Source of the DNA: Nanobdellati archaeon
Lineage (GTDB): Archaea; EX4484-52; GLR71
Length of the DNA stretch: 64,000 nt
Reading direction: 5' to 3'
NCBI GenBank assembly: GCA_019429005.1
Contig: JAHYJR010000005.1
Span: 1-64,000, forward strand
Part shown: in pieces, positions 44,720 through 53,732 of the stretch
How the letters are laid out: each line of letters begins with the position of its first letter
Numbering within the stretch: position 1 is the first letter of the stretch
Notes under the pieces: generated by a model
Told to the model about the DNA's origin: nothing
Database searches by the model: none
Seen by the model: only the letters and a program-made list of their open reading frames with translations
Position numbers and translations under genes: made by a program

Positions 44720-45682
44720 ATGGATTCGTTTTTTAACTCAAAAGATCTTCTTATTGATTTATTAGTTGATAGACTTAAATCTGTAGGGTATGAAACTGAA
44801 GTTTTTGGTCGCTATTGTTTAGATATTATCGCAAAAAAGGGTACTGATAAACCAATTTTAATAAAAGTTTTACTTAATGTTGATAGTTTTGATAAACGTC
44901 ATGCTTTTGATCTTAACAAATTATCATATATAATGAATGCATCTCCTATAATTATTAGTTTACGTGGCAGGAATTTTGAGATTTATGAAAATGTAGTACA
45001 TATGCGTTTTGAAATACCTGTAATTCTTCCAGAAACCCTTTTTAATACCTTAGAAGGTGATTGTGTGTTTACTTTATCACGTAAAGGCAAAACGTGTGTT
45101 TTTATAAATACAACAATGCTTAAAGATGCACGATTAGAACAGAATCAATCATTTGAGATGTTATCAAAGGCGTTAAATATATCTAAAAAGACATTATTTC
45201 TTGCAGAAAAACATGGTTATCTTACCGATATTCTTGTAGATAAGCTTGAATCTTTTTTTAATAAAGATTTGAAGGAAACTCAAAATCTTTTTGATATTTT
45301 AGAAAAAACATATAGTCGTAATAATATGACTTATGCTTTATCTGAAGTAAATGCTCATGATGTGTCTTCTGTAATAGATAATACTATTAAGGATTTAATA
45401 GAGCGAATCGGTTTTATAAATTATTTTTTTAGTTTTACACCATCAAATTTGGTAGGTACGCGTAATGGTGATATTATTTTTTGTGAGGTCATAAAAAATA
45501 AGCTTGCTGAAAAACAGATTGATGATCTTAAACGTTTTGGCGATTTTTTTAATTCAAAAATAATGATAATTTCTGAAAATGTAAAATATGATATTCCGGG
45601 TGTAGCTGTATTTAATTTGTCTGAGATACAGCATATTAAATCCCGTAAAGAATTGTTTGATTTGATTTTAAATCGCGAATAA
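44720..45682 (+). CDS. Archaeal HTH-type regulator
   Basis: A 320-residue protein matching the archaeal family of putative HTH-type transcriptional regulators. The N-terminal 110 residues resemble a nuclease-like fold (YCLDIIAKKGTDKPILIKVL), followed by a Cro/C1 helix-turn-helix (about 133-165; QSFEMLSKALNISKKTLFLA) and a C-terminal region with a second copy of the same fold (RNGDIIFCEVIKNKLAEKQI). ATG 44720 is used; upstream in-frame GTG and TTG are weak. It ends exactly where the next minus-strand gene ends. Targets are unknown. Confidence 0.8.
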   Translation: MDSFFNSKDLLIDLLVDRLKSVGYETEVFGRYCLDIIAKKGTDKPILIKVLLNVDSFDKRHAFDLNKLSYIMNASPIIISLRGRNFEIYENVVHMRFEIPVILPETLFNTLEGDCVFTLSRKGKTCVFINTTMLKDARLEQNQSFEMLSKALNISKKTLFLAEKHGYLTDILVDKLESFFNKDLKETQNLFDILEKTYSRNNMTYALSEVNAHDVSSVIDNTIKDLIERIGFINYFFSFTPSNLVGTRNGDIIFCEVIKNKLAEKQIDDLKRFGDFFNSKIMIISENVKYDIPGVAVFNLSEIQHIKSRKELFDLILNRE

Positions 45683-46627
45683 TTATTCAAGTATTTTTAT
45701 ATTATCTATTTTACCATCACCATCCATGTCAAGACCTGATACTACACATGTCCAATTATCTTCACCATTATATTTATCAAGTACCTGTTCTGTGTGTCTT
45801 GTGAGTGCAAGAACTGCAGCTTTTGTGCCATTGAAACGATTTCCTGCAATGAGGAGTATGCTTTTATCTTTATCCATTGGGTTTATTATCTTTGCAATAA
45901 TTCCTATTGAATCTTCATCATAATTCTTTTTAGTTTTTTCAGATATAAGTCCTCTATATGGAAATAAGTCTAGTTTGAATTTGACTGGTAAATAATTATT
46001 TATTTCCGAAACAATTATGTTTGTAAGTGGTCCACCTATAAGTATAAGGTTTGATGAATATCCATTTTCAGCTTTTATGTCTATATCAAGTTTTGTTGTG
46101 AATTCTTTTGGCATATTTACAAATTGTCCAAGAAAAATACCTATGTCTATCCCATAATGACCATCTCTTGCACGAACCTGATTCTGACCATGTGGATCTG
46201 GCGAACCTACAACAATATTTCCATTAAGATTTCCAGCATTCACAAAGGGGTATAAGAACATTTTTAGTTTATCAGATTGTGTTTTTAATGAGAAATCTGC
46301 AACTTTAACATCGCCATATGGTAATTCTAATGCAAAGGCACTGTTTGTTATAGTATAATATTTAGCGAGTACACCACCACGTTCTTGTTTAGATTTAATC
46401 TCAATAAGACCATTCAATTCAAGTTGTTTTATGTGGTAATAGACTTTTTGTTCATGAAGCCCTAGCATTTTTGCAATTTCTGCGGGGTATCTTGGTTTTT
46501 CAGCCAGAAGTTTTAGTATATTCCAACGTGATTCATTAAGTAGACCTTTAAGTTTTTCAGGTTCTGATTCTAACTTAACTTTTTTTGTAAAAAATTTACC
46601 ATTTATTTCTTTTATGAGGTGTGCCAT
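45683..46627 (-). CDS. ArsR-like HTH protein with S-layer-like sensor domain
   Basis: A 314-residue protein. Residues 1-110 contain a winged helix (RWNILKLLAEKPRYPAEIAK, EQKVYYHIKQLELNGLIEI) of ArsR type. Residues about 130-300 resemble the outer domains of archaeal S-layer proteins (NLILIGGPLTNIIVSEINN, GIIAKIINPMDKDKSILLIA, GTKAAVLALTRHTEQVL), and the C-terminus DMDGDGKIDNIKI is a calcium-binding-like motif. No membrane segment or signal peptide is seen, so this is a cytoplasmic protein using that fold. It may bind a small molecule or protein and control surface genes; that is inference. Confidence 0.75.
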   Translation of the reverse strand: MAHLIKEINGKFFTKKVKLESEPEKLKGLLNESRWNILKLLAEKPRYPAEIAKMLGLHEQKVYYHIKQLELNGLIEIKSKQERGGVLAKYYTITNSAFALELPYGDVKVADFSLKTQSDKLKMFLYPFVNAGNLNGNIVVGSPDPHGQNQVRARDGHYGIDIGIFLGQFVNMPKEFTTKLDIDIKAENGYSSNLILIGGPLTNIIVSEINNYLPVKFKLDLFPYRGLISEKTKKNYDEDSIGIIAKIINPMDKDKSILLIAGNRFNGTKAAVLALTRHTEQVLDKYNGEDNWTCVVSGLDMDGDGKIDNIKILE

Positions 46628-46832
46628 ATTATCACTTATTAATTTAATCTATATTAATTTTAATCAATTAGTTATGAATTATTTTATAATGGTATTATAA
46701 ATCTGTTAAACATTCTAGTTCTTAACTATTAGTAATGACATAACAATCTTTATATACTCTTATTAATTTTCAATCAAAATATCAAAAAATACTATAATTT
46801 CAGTTATAATATAGACATTCATTTTTGCAAAA

Positions 46833-46842
46833 CCTATATAAG
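46833..46842 (+). promoter_or_regulatory. TATA box of the structured RNA
   Basis: CCTATATAAG after GCAAAA matches an archaeal TFB element plus TATA box. Transcription would start near 46860, seven bases before the first paired base of the RNA. Confidence 0.7.
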
Positions 46843-46859
46843 CAGGGAGATGTTTAATA

Positions 46860-46960
46860 TATTTAGTGATTAGAGGGTTAAGATGCTTTGGTGCAGAAAC
46901 CTACAAGCTTATTTATAAGTTCTTGTTGATGCTTAAACCCTACCTAATCCAGGGTATTAA
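46860..46960 (+). ncRNA. Structured small RNA candidate upstream of glmS
   Basis: GATTAG (46868) pairs with CTAATC (46944), and GGGTT-AAG pairs with CTT-AACCC with a one-base bulge, closing a three-way-junction shape. Within it, GGT/ACC is a small hairpin and ACAAG-CTTA...TAAG-TTCTTGT a longer one. A TATA box stands at the right distance upstream, while glmS has its own leaderless promoter downstream, so this RNA is probably free-standing. It lacks box C/D and ACA motifs, SRP domain IV and RNase P signatures. The sequence GATGCTT occurs twice in it. Identity unknown. Confidence 0.55.
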
Positions 46961-47019
46961 AATAGTGATTATGTGCGTTTAGCTTTAGCTTTAAGGTTAT
47001 GATCTTTGTTTTCAAAATC

Positions 47020-47030
47020 CTTTATAAAAA
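47020..47030 (+). promoter_or_regulatory. TATA box of glmS
   Basis: CTTTATAAAAA preceded by CAAAATC (TFB-element-like), centred 27 bases before the glmS ATG, so the mRNA is probably leaderless. Confidence 0.65.
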
Positions 47031-47051
47031 ATATATTAGATTGGTTATTTT

Positions 47052-48824
47052 ATGTGTGGTATTGTAGCGTACAAAGGCGATAAAGATGCATCTAAGGTTA
47101 TAAGGGATGGACTCAAGACTCTGGAATATAGAGGGTATGATTCGTGGGGTATTGCCACAACTGATGATTCTGTTATAGATGTTATAAAAAATATAGGAAA
47201 AGTCAGTGAGACTTATGATTCTAATTTAAAAATCTCAAATAATGGCTCAAATAAGGGTATAGGTCATACTCGGTGGGCAACTCATGGTGGTGTTACTAAA
47301 GAAAATGCTCATCCACATTTATCTCAAAATGGTAAGATTGCTGTTGTACATAACGGTATAATCGAAAATTTTCAAGAACAGAGAACCTTTTTAAAAAAAC
47401 AAAATTTTTCATTTTTATCTGATACAGATACAGAAACAATACCAAATACCATCGAATATCATATGGGTCGTGGTTATGATTTTGTTGAAGCTGCAAAACG
47501 TTCATTTGAGCATATGGATGGACAATATGCTGTAGTTGCTTTAAATCATGACGGTAAAATTGTTGCAATAAGACGTGAAGCACCACTTGTGCTTGGCATC
47601 GGGTTGAATAATGAGATTTTTATCGCGTCGGATGTGACTGCATTTCTTGAACATACTAAAAATGTGATATTTCTTGAAGAGAATGATATGGTAATTGTTG
47701 ATGGTTCTTTTGAGATTTTTAATCTCTATGAAAATTGTGTTGTAGAACGTCCAATCTCAAGAATTGATTGGGATAATGAAGCAGCAAAAAAAGGCGATTT
47801 TGATCATTTTTTTATGAAAGAAATTCTAGAACAAGCAGATGTTATAAATCGTATTGCAAATATTGAACAAAGTATAATAACAGACACTGTTTTTGATATT
47901 AAAGCTGCAAAAGGTGTATATATTGTCGCTTGTGGTACTGCAGCATATGCATGTATGTCGGGTTTATATTTGTTTTCAAAATTAGCAAAGATGCACATTA
48001 ATTTCTGTGTTGCATCTGAGTTTGAGCATTTCAAACATTTTCTAACTGAAGATAGTCTTATTATTGCAATATCGCAAAGTGGGGAGACTGCAGATACACT
48101 TTCAGCAATTCGTGCTGCAAAATCAAAAGGGTCAAAAGTCATATCTATAACAAATATGGTTGGTTCGTCTATTATGAGAGAATCTGATAAATCTATATTG
48201 CAGAAGGCGGGACCTGAGATCTGTGTGCTTTCAACAAAATCGTATACATCGCAGCTTGCAATAATTGCTCTTATAGTGTATGAGATGGATGGTCATTTTG
48301 ATGAAGGTATTGCTAGTTTAAGAGAACTCTCTAGATATATTTATTATCTTACATCAAAAAATTCAAGAGATTTTATTAAATCCTTATCAGAAAAGCTTAA
48401 AGATGTAGAGCATATTTACCTTCTTGGTCGAAATCTTCAGTATCCTACAGCTCTTGAAGCTGCTTTAAAGATTAAAGAAGTGTCATACATACATGCTGAA
48501 GCTTATGCTGGTGGCGAATTAAAGCATGGTAATATTGCACTTATTAGTGAAGGAACGCCTTGTATCATATTTACATCGGATCAGACCGAAAAAGCGATTT
48601 TAAGCAATGCTATGGAAGTCAAAGCTAGAGGCGCTTTTGTGATTGGTTTAGGTCCAAAAGATAATGAAATTTTTGATTTTTTCATAAAAGTACGTGATGC
48701 CGGCGATCTTAATCCCATTGTGCAGATAATTCCTATGCAAATACTTGCGTATCAGCTTGCACTTCTTAGGAATTGTGATCCTGATAAGCCACGAAATCTT
48801 GCAAAGAGCGTTACAGTTAAATAA
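47052..48824 (+). CDS. glmS: Glutamine-fructose-6-phosphate aminotransferase
   Basis: A 590-residue enzyme making glucosamine-6-phosphate from fructose-6-phosphate and glutamine. Catalytic Cys2 starts MCGIVAYKG, with GHTRWATHGG near 73 and HNGIIENF near 99 in the glutaminase domain. Two SIS isomerase domains follow (CGTAAYACMSGLY near 295, SQSGETADTLSAI near 343), and the end KPRNLAKSVTVK is typical. It is the first gene of a run with a phosphohexomutase and a GlmU-like enzyme leading to UDP-GlcNAc. Confidence 0.96.
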   Translation: MCGIVAYKGDKDASKVIRDGLKTLEYRGYDSWGIATTDDSVIDVIKNIGKVSETYDSNLKISNNGSNKGIGHTRWATHGGVTKENAHPHLSQNGKIAVVHNGIIENFQEQRTFLKKQNFSFLSDTDTETIPNTIEYHMGRGYDFVEAAKRSFEHMDGQYAVVALNHDGKIVAIRREAPLVLGIGLNNEIFIASDVTAFLEHTKNVIFLEENDMVIVDGSFEIFNLYENCVVERPISRIDWDNEAAKKGDFDHFFMKEILEQADVINRIANIEQSIITDTVFDIKAAKGVYIVACGTAAYACMSGLYLFSKLAKMHINFCVASEFEHFKHFLTEDSLIIAISQSGETADTLSAIRAAKSKGSKVISITNMVGSSIMRESDKSILQKAGPEICVLSTKSYTSQLAIIALIVYEMDGHFDEGIASLRELSRYIYYLTSKNSRDFIKSLSEKLKDVEHIYLLGRNLQYPTALEAALKIKEVSYIHAEAYAGGELKHGNIALISEGTPCIIFTSDQTEKAILSNAMEVKARGAFVIGLGPKDNEIFDFFIKVRDAGDLNPIVQIIPMQILAYQLALLRNCDPDKPRNLAKSVTVK

Positions 48825-48898
48825 AATTTAAGATACTATTATAATTATTAGATTAATTTGATGAACTTTAAAATCTAAATATGTAAAATTTAAATCAT

Positions 48899-49030
48899 AT
48901 GTTAAATCGTATGTTAAATCGTATGTTAAATCGTATGTTAAATCGTATGTTAAATCGTATGTTAAATCGTATGTTAAATCGTATGTTAAATCGTATGTTA
49001 AATCGTATGTTAAATCGTATGTTAAAATGG
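48899..49030 (+). repeat. Ten tandem 12-bp repeats before the mutase gene
   Basis: ATGTTAAATCGT is repeated ten times without a change (48899-49018), then once as ATGTTAAAATGG. There is no spacer. The repeats read ATG TTA AAT CGT in one frame, so they encode MLNR units. Confidence 0.98.
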
Positions 49031-49036
49031 TGTTAA
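48899..49036 (+). CDS. Possible upstream ORF (MLNR repeats)
   Basis: Starting at the first repeat ATG, the frame reads ten MLNR units, then MLKWC and a TAA at 49034-49036, one base before the phosphohexomutase ATG at 49038. Eleven ATGs lie in this frame. A TAA closes the frame upstream at 48884. It could be a translated leader that couples to the mutase gene, or just non-coding repeat DNA; nothing shows it is translated. Confidence 0.3.
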   Translation: MLNRMLNRMLNRMLNRMLNRMLNRMLNRMLNRMLNRMLNRMLKWC

Positions 49037-49037
49037 A

Positions 49038-50396
49038 ATGTCAATATTTAAAGCTTATGATATTAGGGGTATTTATAGTAAAGATCTAGACGATCCTATT
49101 ATGGAACGTATCGGTAAATCTTTAGGCGCTTTTATGGCACACAAAACGCTTGGAAATACTATTTGTCTTGGTTATGATATTCGTGAATCTAGTAAGACTC
49201 TTACAGATGCGTTTCTTAAAGGTGTAACGTCTGTAGGTATTGATGTACTTTTTGTAGGTAGAACTGCTTTAGGTTCTTCACTTTATACTGGTTATACAAA
49301 AAAGACCGCTGTTTCTGCATTTATTACAGCATCTCATTTACCTGCAGAATGGAATGGTATTAAATTTTTTTATAGCGATGGTGTTGGTTTTAAAATTGAT
49401 GAAAATGCCTTGATTGAAAAAATCTTTAATGAAAATATTTTTGAAAAATCTAATAAGATTGGAACTATAACAAAATTAGATCCCTATCCAGATTATTTTG
49501 ATTATATGTCAACGACTTTTGATATAAAGCGAAAGCTTAAAGTTGTTGTTGATTGCGGTGGCGGTAGTATGTGTTTTACAGCACCCAACATATTGAAATC
49601 AAATAATCTTGATGTTATAAAACTTTTTTGTGATGTTGATCCGCATTTTTCAAAAAGACCCAGTGAACCAAAGGAAGAAAATCTTAGTATGTTAACTAAT
49701 AAAGTGTTGAGTGAAAAAGCAGATTTTGGTGTGGCTTTTGATTGTGATGGTGATCGTGCTGTAATTGTTGATAATAAAGGTCATGTTATTGGAGCTGATA
49801 TTATTGCATCAATACTTGCAAAAGCTATGTTAGACCAAGGTCATAAAGGTACTGTAATTCTTAATGTTGAATGTTCTATGCTTATGGAAACTATTCTTAA
49901 GCCTCTTGGTGTCAAAATTTTAAGAATTCCTGTTGGTCATACTTATATGTCTATTGAAGCGAAAAAGATTCCAGATGCCTTAATTTGTGTTGAGTCTTCA
50001 GGTCATTTTGTGTATCCTCGGTACTTTTTATTGGAAGATGGTTTAATGACACCTCTTAAAGTTGCTGAATTATTATCAAACGGAAATCAGAGCCTTTCAG
50101 AACGTATTTCTGAACTGCCAGTGTATCCCAAAAAACGAATTAATTTTGTTTGTGCTGATAATATAAAATTCAAGGTTATAGAAAATCTTAAAACTAAACT
50201 AAAGGCTAAATATGAAAATATTAATACCTTAGATGGCGTTCGTATCGATTTTGATAATGGTTGGATTCTGTTACGTGCATCAAATACAGAACCTCAAATA
50301 AGGATTACATCTGAAGCAAAAGAACTGAAAATACTTAAAAACAATATTGATGTGTTCTCAAAAATTCTTGAAGAAACAATTAAAAGTTGTGATTGA
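49038..50396 (+). CDS. Phosphohexomutase (GlmM/ManB-type)
   Basis: A 452-residue alpha-D-phosphohexomutase. The phosphoserine loop reads ITASHLPAEWNGIKFF (Leu where TASHNP is usual), the metal loop FDCDGDRAVIVD, the sugar-binding loop VESSGHFVYP and the phosphate loop RASNTEPQIRIT. Placed between glmS and a GlmU-like gene, it most likely converts glucosamine-6-phosphate to glucosamine-1-phosphate; sequence alone does not exclude mannose or glucose substrates. GGTGTTAAA precedes the start. It ends one base before the next gene. Confidence 0.88.
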   Translation: MSIFKAYDIRGIYSKDLDDPIMERIGKSLGAFMAHKTLGNTICLGYDIRESSKTLTDAFLKGVTSVGIDVLFVGRTALGSSLYTGYTKKTAVSAFITASHLPAEWNGIKFFYSDGVGFKIDENALIEKIFNENIFEKSNKIGTITKLDPYPDYFDYMSTTFDIKRKLKVVVDCGGGSMCFTAPNILKSNNLDVIKLFCDVDPHFSKRPSEPKEENLSMLTNKVLSEKADFGVAFDCDGDRAVIVDNKGHVIGADIIASILAKAMLDQGHKGTVILNVECSMLMETILKPLGVKILRIPVGHTYMSIEAKKIPDALICVESSGHFVYPRYFLLEDGLMTPLKVAELLSNGNQSLSERISELPVYPKKRINFVCADNIKFKVIENLKTKLKAKYENINTLDGVRIDFDNGWILLRASNTEPQIRITSEAKELKILKNNIDVFSKILEETIKSCD

Positions 50397-50397
50397 T

Positions 50398-51729
50398 ATG
50401 CAGGCGGTAATACTTGCAGCTGGTGTGGGCAAACGGATGAGGCCTTTTAGTTATATTAGGCCTAAGCCTATGATGCCTATATTAAATAAACCCATTTTGG
50501 AACATACTTTAGAAGAGTTACAAGGGCTTGTTGATGAAGTTATAATTGTTACAAGTTATTTAGAACATAAAATCCAGGATTATTTCGGAGCGTATTTCAA
50601 AGATATTAGGATTATGTATGTGACACAAAAAAAGTCTTTAGGTACAGCACATGCTTTGCTTTCAGCACATTCTTTAATTAAGAATCGTTTTATTGTATTA
50701 AATGGTGATGATTTATACAGCAATGCGGATTTTAAAAATATGTTGAAATATAAATATTGTGTTCTTGCAAAATCTGTTGATAATCCAGAATCTTTTGGTA
50801 TTCTTACACTTTCAGGAAATAAGATCATCCAAATTATTGAGAAACCTAAAAACCCGCAAACAAATATAGCAAATACTGGTGCGTATGTTCTTGATAAATC
50901 TATATTTAAGATTATTAGTTATCTTGATAAATCTGAGCGCGGCGAATATGAACTTACTGACGCCGTATCAAAATTATTAGATTTAGATGATGTTTATTGT
51001 ATTATGGTAGAAGATTTATGGCTTTCTATAAGATACTTACATGATGTCTTATATGCTAACACCTTTAAGTTAAATAAACTTGCAGGGCTGTACAAACAAT
51101 CTATTATTAGTCCCCTAGCAATCGTTGAAAATCAATCATCTTTAAACGGTTTTGTTAAAATCGGAAAAAACACAATTATTAAAAATGGCACATATATAGA
51201 GGGGCCTGTTATAATTGGTGATAATTGTGTTATTGGTCCAACTGCATTTATACGCTCTGGAACAACTATAGGAAATAATTGTCATATTGGAAGTTTTTGT
51301 GAAGTAAAAAATAGTATTGTTATGAATAACACAAAAATTCCTCATCTTTCATATGTTGGAGATTCTGTAATTGGGGAAAACTGCAATCTTGGTGCTGGAA
51401 CAAAAACAGCTAATTTAAGGCATGATTGTCTGCCTGTTAAGATAACTTATAATGGAGAGACTGTTGTTGCTAGTGATCTTATTAAAGTTGGTACTTTTAT
51501 AGCGGATTACACAAAAACAGCAATTGACACAAAATTGAATCCTGGTGTTGTTATTGGTCCGTTTTCATGGACTTTACCAGGTTCTTATGTCTCTGGTGTA
51601 ATACCTCCATTTCATCTTCATATGCGTGATTCAATAAGCACTATAAAAGAAAAACATATTGATAGTATTGTAAAAGAAGATTGCGATAAATTATTGCTTA
51701 AAAAGCTATATTCTGAAATGATTATTTAA
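50398..51729 (+). CDS. glmU: Bifunctional GlcNAc-1-P uridylyltransferase/acetyltransferase
   Basis: A 443-residue two-domain protein. The N-terminal nucleotidyltransferase (1-about 230) has LAAGVGKRMRPFSYIRPKPM and LNGDDLYSN; the C-terminal left-handed beta-helix (about 250-430) has hexapeptide repeats (IGDNCVIGPTAFIRSGTTIG, IGENCNLGAGTKTANLRHD). This resembles archaeal GlmU-type enzymes that acetylate glucosamine-1-phosphate and link it to UDP. ATG 50398 follows GTGATTGAT; an upstream ATG overlaps the mutase gene. Together with the two preceding genes it completes UDP-GlcNAc synthesis for glycan and glycoprotein assembly. Confidence 0.88.
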   Translation: MQAVILAAGVGKRMRPFSYIRPKPMMPILNKPILEHTLEELQGLVDEVIIVTSYLEHKIQDYFGAYFKDIRIMYVTQKKSLGTAHALLSAHSLIKNRFIVLNGDDLYSNADFKNMLKYKYCVLAKSVDNPESFGILTLSGNKIIQIIEKPKNPQTNIANTGAYVLDKSIFKIISYLDKSERGEYELTDAVSKLLDLDDVYCIMVEDLWLSIRYLHDVLYANTFKLNKLAGLYKQSIISPLAIVENQSSLNGFVKIGKNTIIKNGTYIEGPVIIGDNCVIGPTAFIRSGTTIGNNCHIGSFCEVKNSIVMNNTKIPHLSYVGDSVIGENCNLGAGTKTANLRHDCLPVKITYNGETVVASDLIKVGTFIADYTKTAIDTKLNPGVVIGPFSWTLPGSYVSGVIPPFHLHMRDSISTIKEKHIDSIVKEDCDKLLLKKLYSEMII

Positions 51730-51845
51730 ATTGTATACTCACATGAACATATAAACAAGACATATAAAACTTCGTGTTGAAAATAATTTATTAAATTATA
51801 CAAATATCTTGTAATAGTTTATAAGATTTTTTTTGTATATTATTC

Positions 51846-51859
51846 TATTTAAAATATAA
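51846..51859 (+). promoter_or_regulatory. TATA-rich promoter of the thermosome gene
   Basis: TTTAAAATATAAAA lies about 26-39 bases upstream of the ATG at 51885, and GTGAATTGAT lies directly before the start. Confidence 0.5.
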
Positions 51860-51884
51860 AATACGGTTAAGAGTGTGAATTGAT

Positions 51885-53534
51885 ATGAACAACGGATATT
51901 TTGGTCAACAGCCAATTATAGTAGTACCAGAAGGTACATTACGTGAGCAAGGTAAAAATGCTCAGAAATCAAACATAGCTGCAGCAATAATTGTTGCTGA
52001 TGCGGTACGAACAACACTTGGTCCAAAAGGTATGGATAAGATGCTTGTAGATGCTATGGGTGATATCGTCATAACAAATGATGGTGTAACAATCTTGGAA
52101 GAGATGGAAATACAGCACCCTGCAGCTAAAATGGTCGTTGAGGTTGCAAAGACACAAGATTCAGAAGTTGGAGATGGTACAACAACAGCTGCAATACTTA
52201 CTGGTGAATTACTAAAAAAAGCAGAAATTCTTCTTGAGCAAAAGATACATCCTACAATAATCACACAGGGTTATAGGATGGCAAAAATAAAAGCTCTCGA
52301 ATTACTTAATTCTATTGCTATGGATGTTACAATAAAAGATAAAGATACTTTGATTAGTATTGCAAAAACATCAATGACTGGTAAATACAGCGAGATTGGT
52401 AAAGAGCATTTAGCAGATATCGCAGTTGATGCTATATTACAGGTCGCATCTAAAGAGAATGGGGAAGTTATAATCGATATGGACCAGATAAAAATAGAGA
52501 AAAAAGTTGGTGGCTCTATTGATGATACAAAATTTATAAGTGGTCTAATTTTAGATAAGGATCGTGTACATAACGCAATGCCTACACAAGTTAAAGATGC
52601 AAAAATTTTACTTCTTAATGCTGCAATCGAAGTTAAAGATACTGAAACTGATGCTCAGATAAGAATTACAGACCCATCTCAGCTTCAAGCATATGTAGAT
52701 CAAGAAGAAACTATGCTTAAGAATATGGTACAGAAAGTGATTGATTCTGGTGCAAATGTATTATTCTGTCAGAAAGGTATTGATGACCTTGCACAATATT
52801 ATCTTTCAAAAGCAGGAATTTTTGCTGCAAGAAGACTTAAGAAAAGTGATATGGATTCACTTTCAAAAGCAACAGACGGTAATGTTTTAACAAGTCTTGA
52901 TGACATAAAATCAAGTGATTTTGGTCATGCTGGTCTTGTTGAAGAGAAAAAAGTCGGTGGCGAAGCTATGATTTTTGTTGAGAAATGTAAAGATCCAAAA
53001 GCTGTATCTATTTTGATTCGTGGTGGAACTGCGCATGTCATTGATGAAATTGAAAGAGCTATGAAAGATGCACTAGGTGGTGTTTCTTCTAGTATTTCTG
53101 TTGGTAAAGTTGTAGCTGGTGGCGGTGCTTCTGAATGTGAAGTTGCAAAAGCTCTTAGAGCTTATGCAGATAAAATTGGTGGTCGTGAACAGCTTGCTAT
53201 AAACGCATTTGCTGATGCTATCGAAGTAATACCAAAAACACTTTCTGAAAATGCTGGTATTGATTCAATAGATGTGCTTGTTGAATTACGGCAAAGGCAC
53301 GATAAAGGTGACATATGGGCTGGTATTGATGTATTCAAAAACAAAGTTATTGATATGCATAAAGAAGGTGTTCTTGAACCTTTGAAAATTAAGACTCAAG
53401 CAATATCTAGTGCAAGTGAAGCAACTGAAATGATTTTAAGAATTGATGATGTAATCTCTGCAAGCCGACTTGGTGGTGGTCATGCTCCTGATATGGGTGG
53501 TATGCCTCCAGGTATGGGTGGTATGGGAATGTAA
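51885..53534 (+). CDS. thsA: Thermosome subunit (group II chaperonin)
   Basis: A 549-residue chaperonin that folds proteins in a two-ring ATPase. [19 protein letters not shown] (about 42-61) and [15 protein letters not shown] (about 92) are ATP-binding motifs, [19 protein letters not shown] and [19 protein letters not shown] belong to the C-terminal equatorial domain. The tail ends in Gly-Met-rich [12 protein letters not shown]. Only one subunit gene is in the window. Confidence 0.97.
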   Translation: MNNGYFGQQPIIVVPEGTLREQGKNAQKSNIAAAIIVADAVRTTLGPKGMDKMLVDAMGDIVITNDGVTILEEMEIQHPAAKMVVEVAKTQDSEVGDGTTTAAILTGELLKKAEILLEQKIHPTIITQGYRMAKIKALELLNSIAMDVTIKDKDTLISIAKTSMTGKYSEIGKEHLADIAVDAILQVASKENGEVIIDMDQIKIEKKVGGSIDDTKFISGLILDKDRVHNAMPTQVKDAKILLLNAAIEVKDTETDAQIRITDPSQLQAYVDQEETMLKNMVQKVIDSGANVLFCQKGIDDLAQYYLSKAGIFAARRLKKSDMDSLSKATDGNVLTSLDDIKSSDFGHAGLVEEKKVGGEAMIFVEKCKDPKAVSILIRGGTAHVIDEIERAMKDALGGVSSSISVGKVVAGGGASECEVAKALRAYADKIGGREQLAINAFADAIEVIPKTLSENAGIDSIDVLVELRQRHDKGDIWAGIDVFKNKVIDMHKEGVLEPLKIKTQAISSASEATEMILRIDDVISASRLGGGHAPDMGGMPPGMGGMGM

Positions 53535-53556
53535 AGGTTAAAACCTTTACTTTTTT
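53531..53556 (+). terminator. Thermosome gene terminator
   Basis: GTAAAGGTT and AACCTTTAC form a nine-pair stem with a two-base loop (or eight with four), followed by TTTTTT. The stop codon TAA of thsA lies inside the left arm. Confidence 0.8.
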
Positions 53557-53643
53557 AATTTTTTTAAATTTATATTGTCTTAATTACTCATTCTTTTTCT
53601 TAACTTTGTTATTTTTTTGATTCTTATTTGTCAGATGGAAAAC

Positions 53644-53652
53644 TATATATAC
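53644..53652 (+). promoter_or_regulatory. TATA box of the pilus-region operon
   Basis: TATATATAC in AACTATATATAC, 81-89 bases before the first gene at 53733. The thermosome terminator just upstream isolates it. Confidence 0.55.
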
Positions 53653-53732
53653 TACAAAAAACTAACTAATATTCATAACATGTGACGGTAATTAGTTTTA
53701 TTGCTGTTTTTTAATACTTAAGAGGGATTAAA

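Larger units (their letters stand above)
46628..47051 (+). other. Intergenic region with a promoter and an RNA
   Basis: This 424-base gap contains a TATA box at 46833, a structured RNA candidate at about 46860-46960 and the glmS promoter at 47020. The upstream 200 bases are AT-rich and otherwise featureless; the promoter of the minus-strand HTH gene must be there. Confidence 0.6.

Noticed and set aside
46860..46960. Known RNA families: SRP RNA, RNase P RNA, 5S rRNA, fluoride riboswitch, C/D or H/ACA guide
   Set aside because: None of the conserved cores (SRP domain IV, RNase P CR regions, box C/D or ACA) is present in the right place, so it is left unnamed.
48899..49030. CRISPR array
   Set aside because: The units are adjacent without spacers, only 12 bases long, and no cas operon is near.
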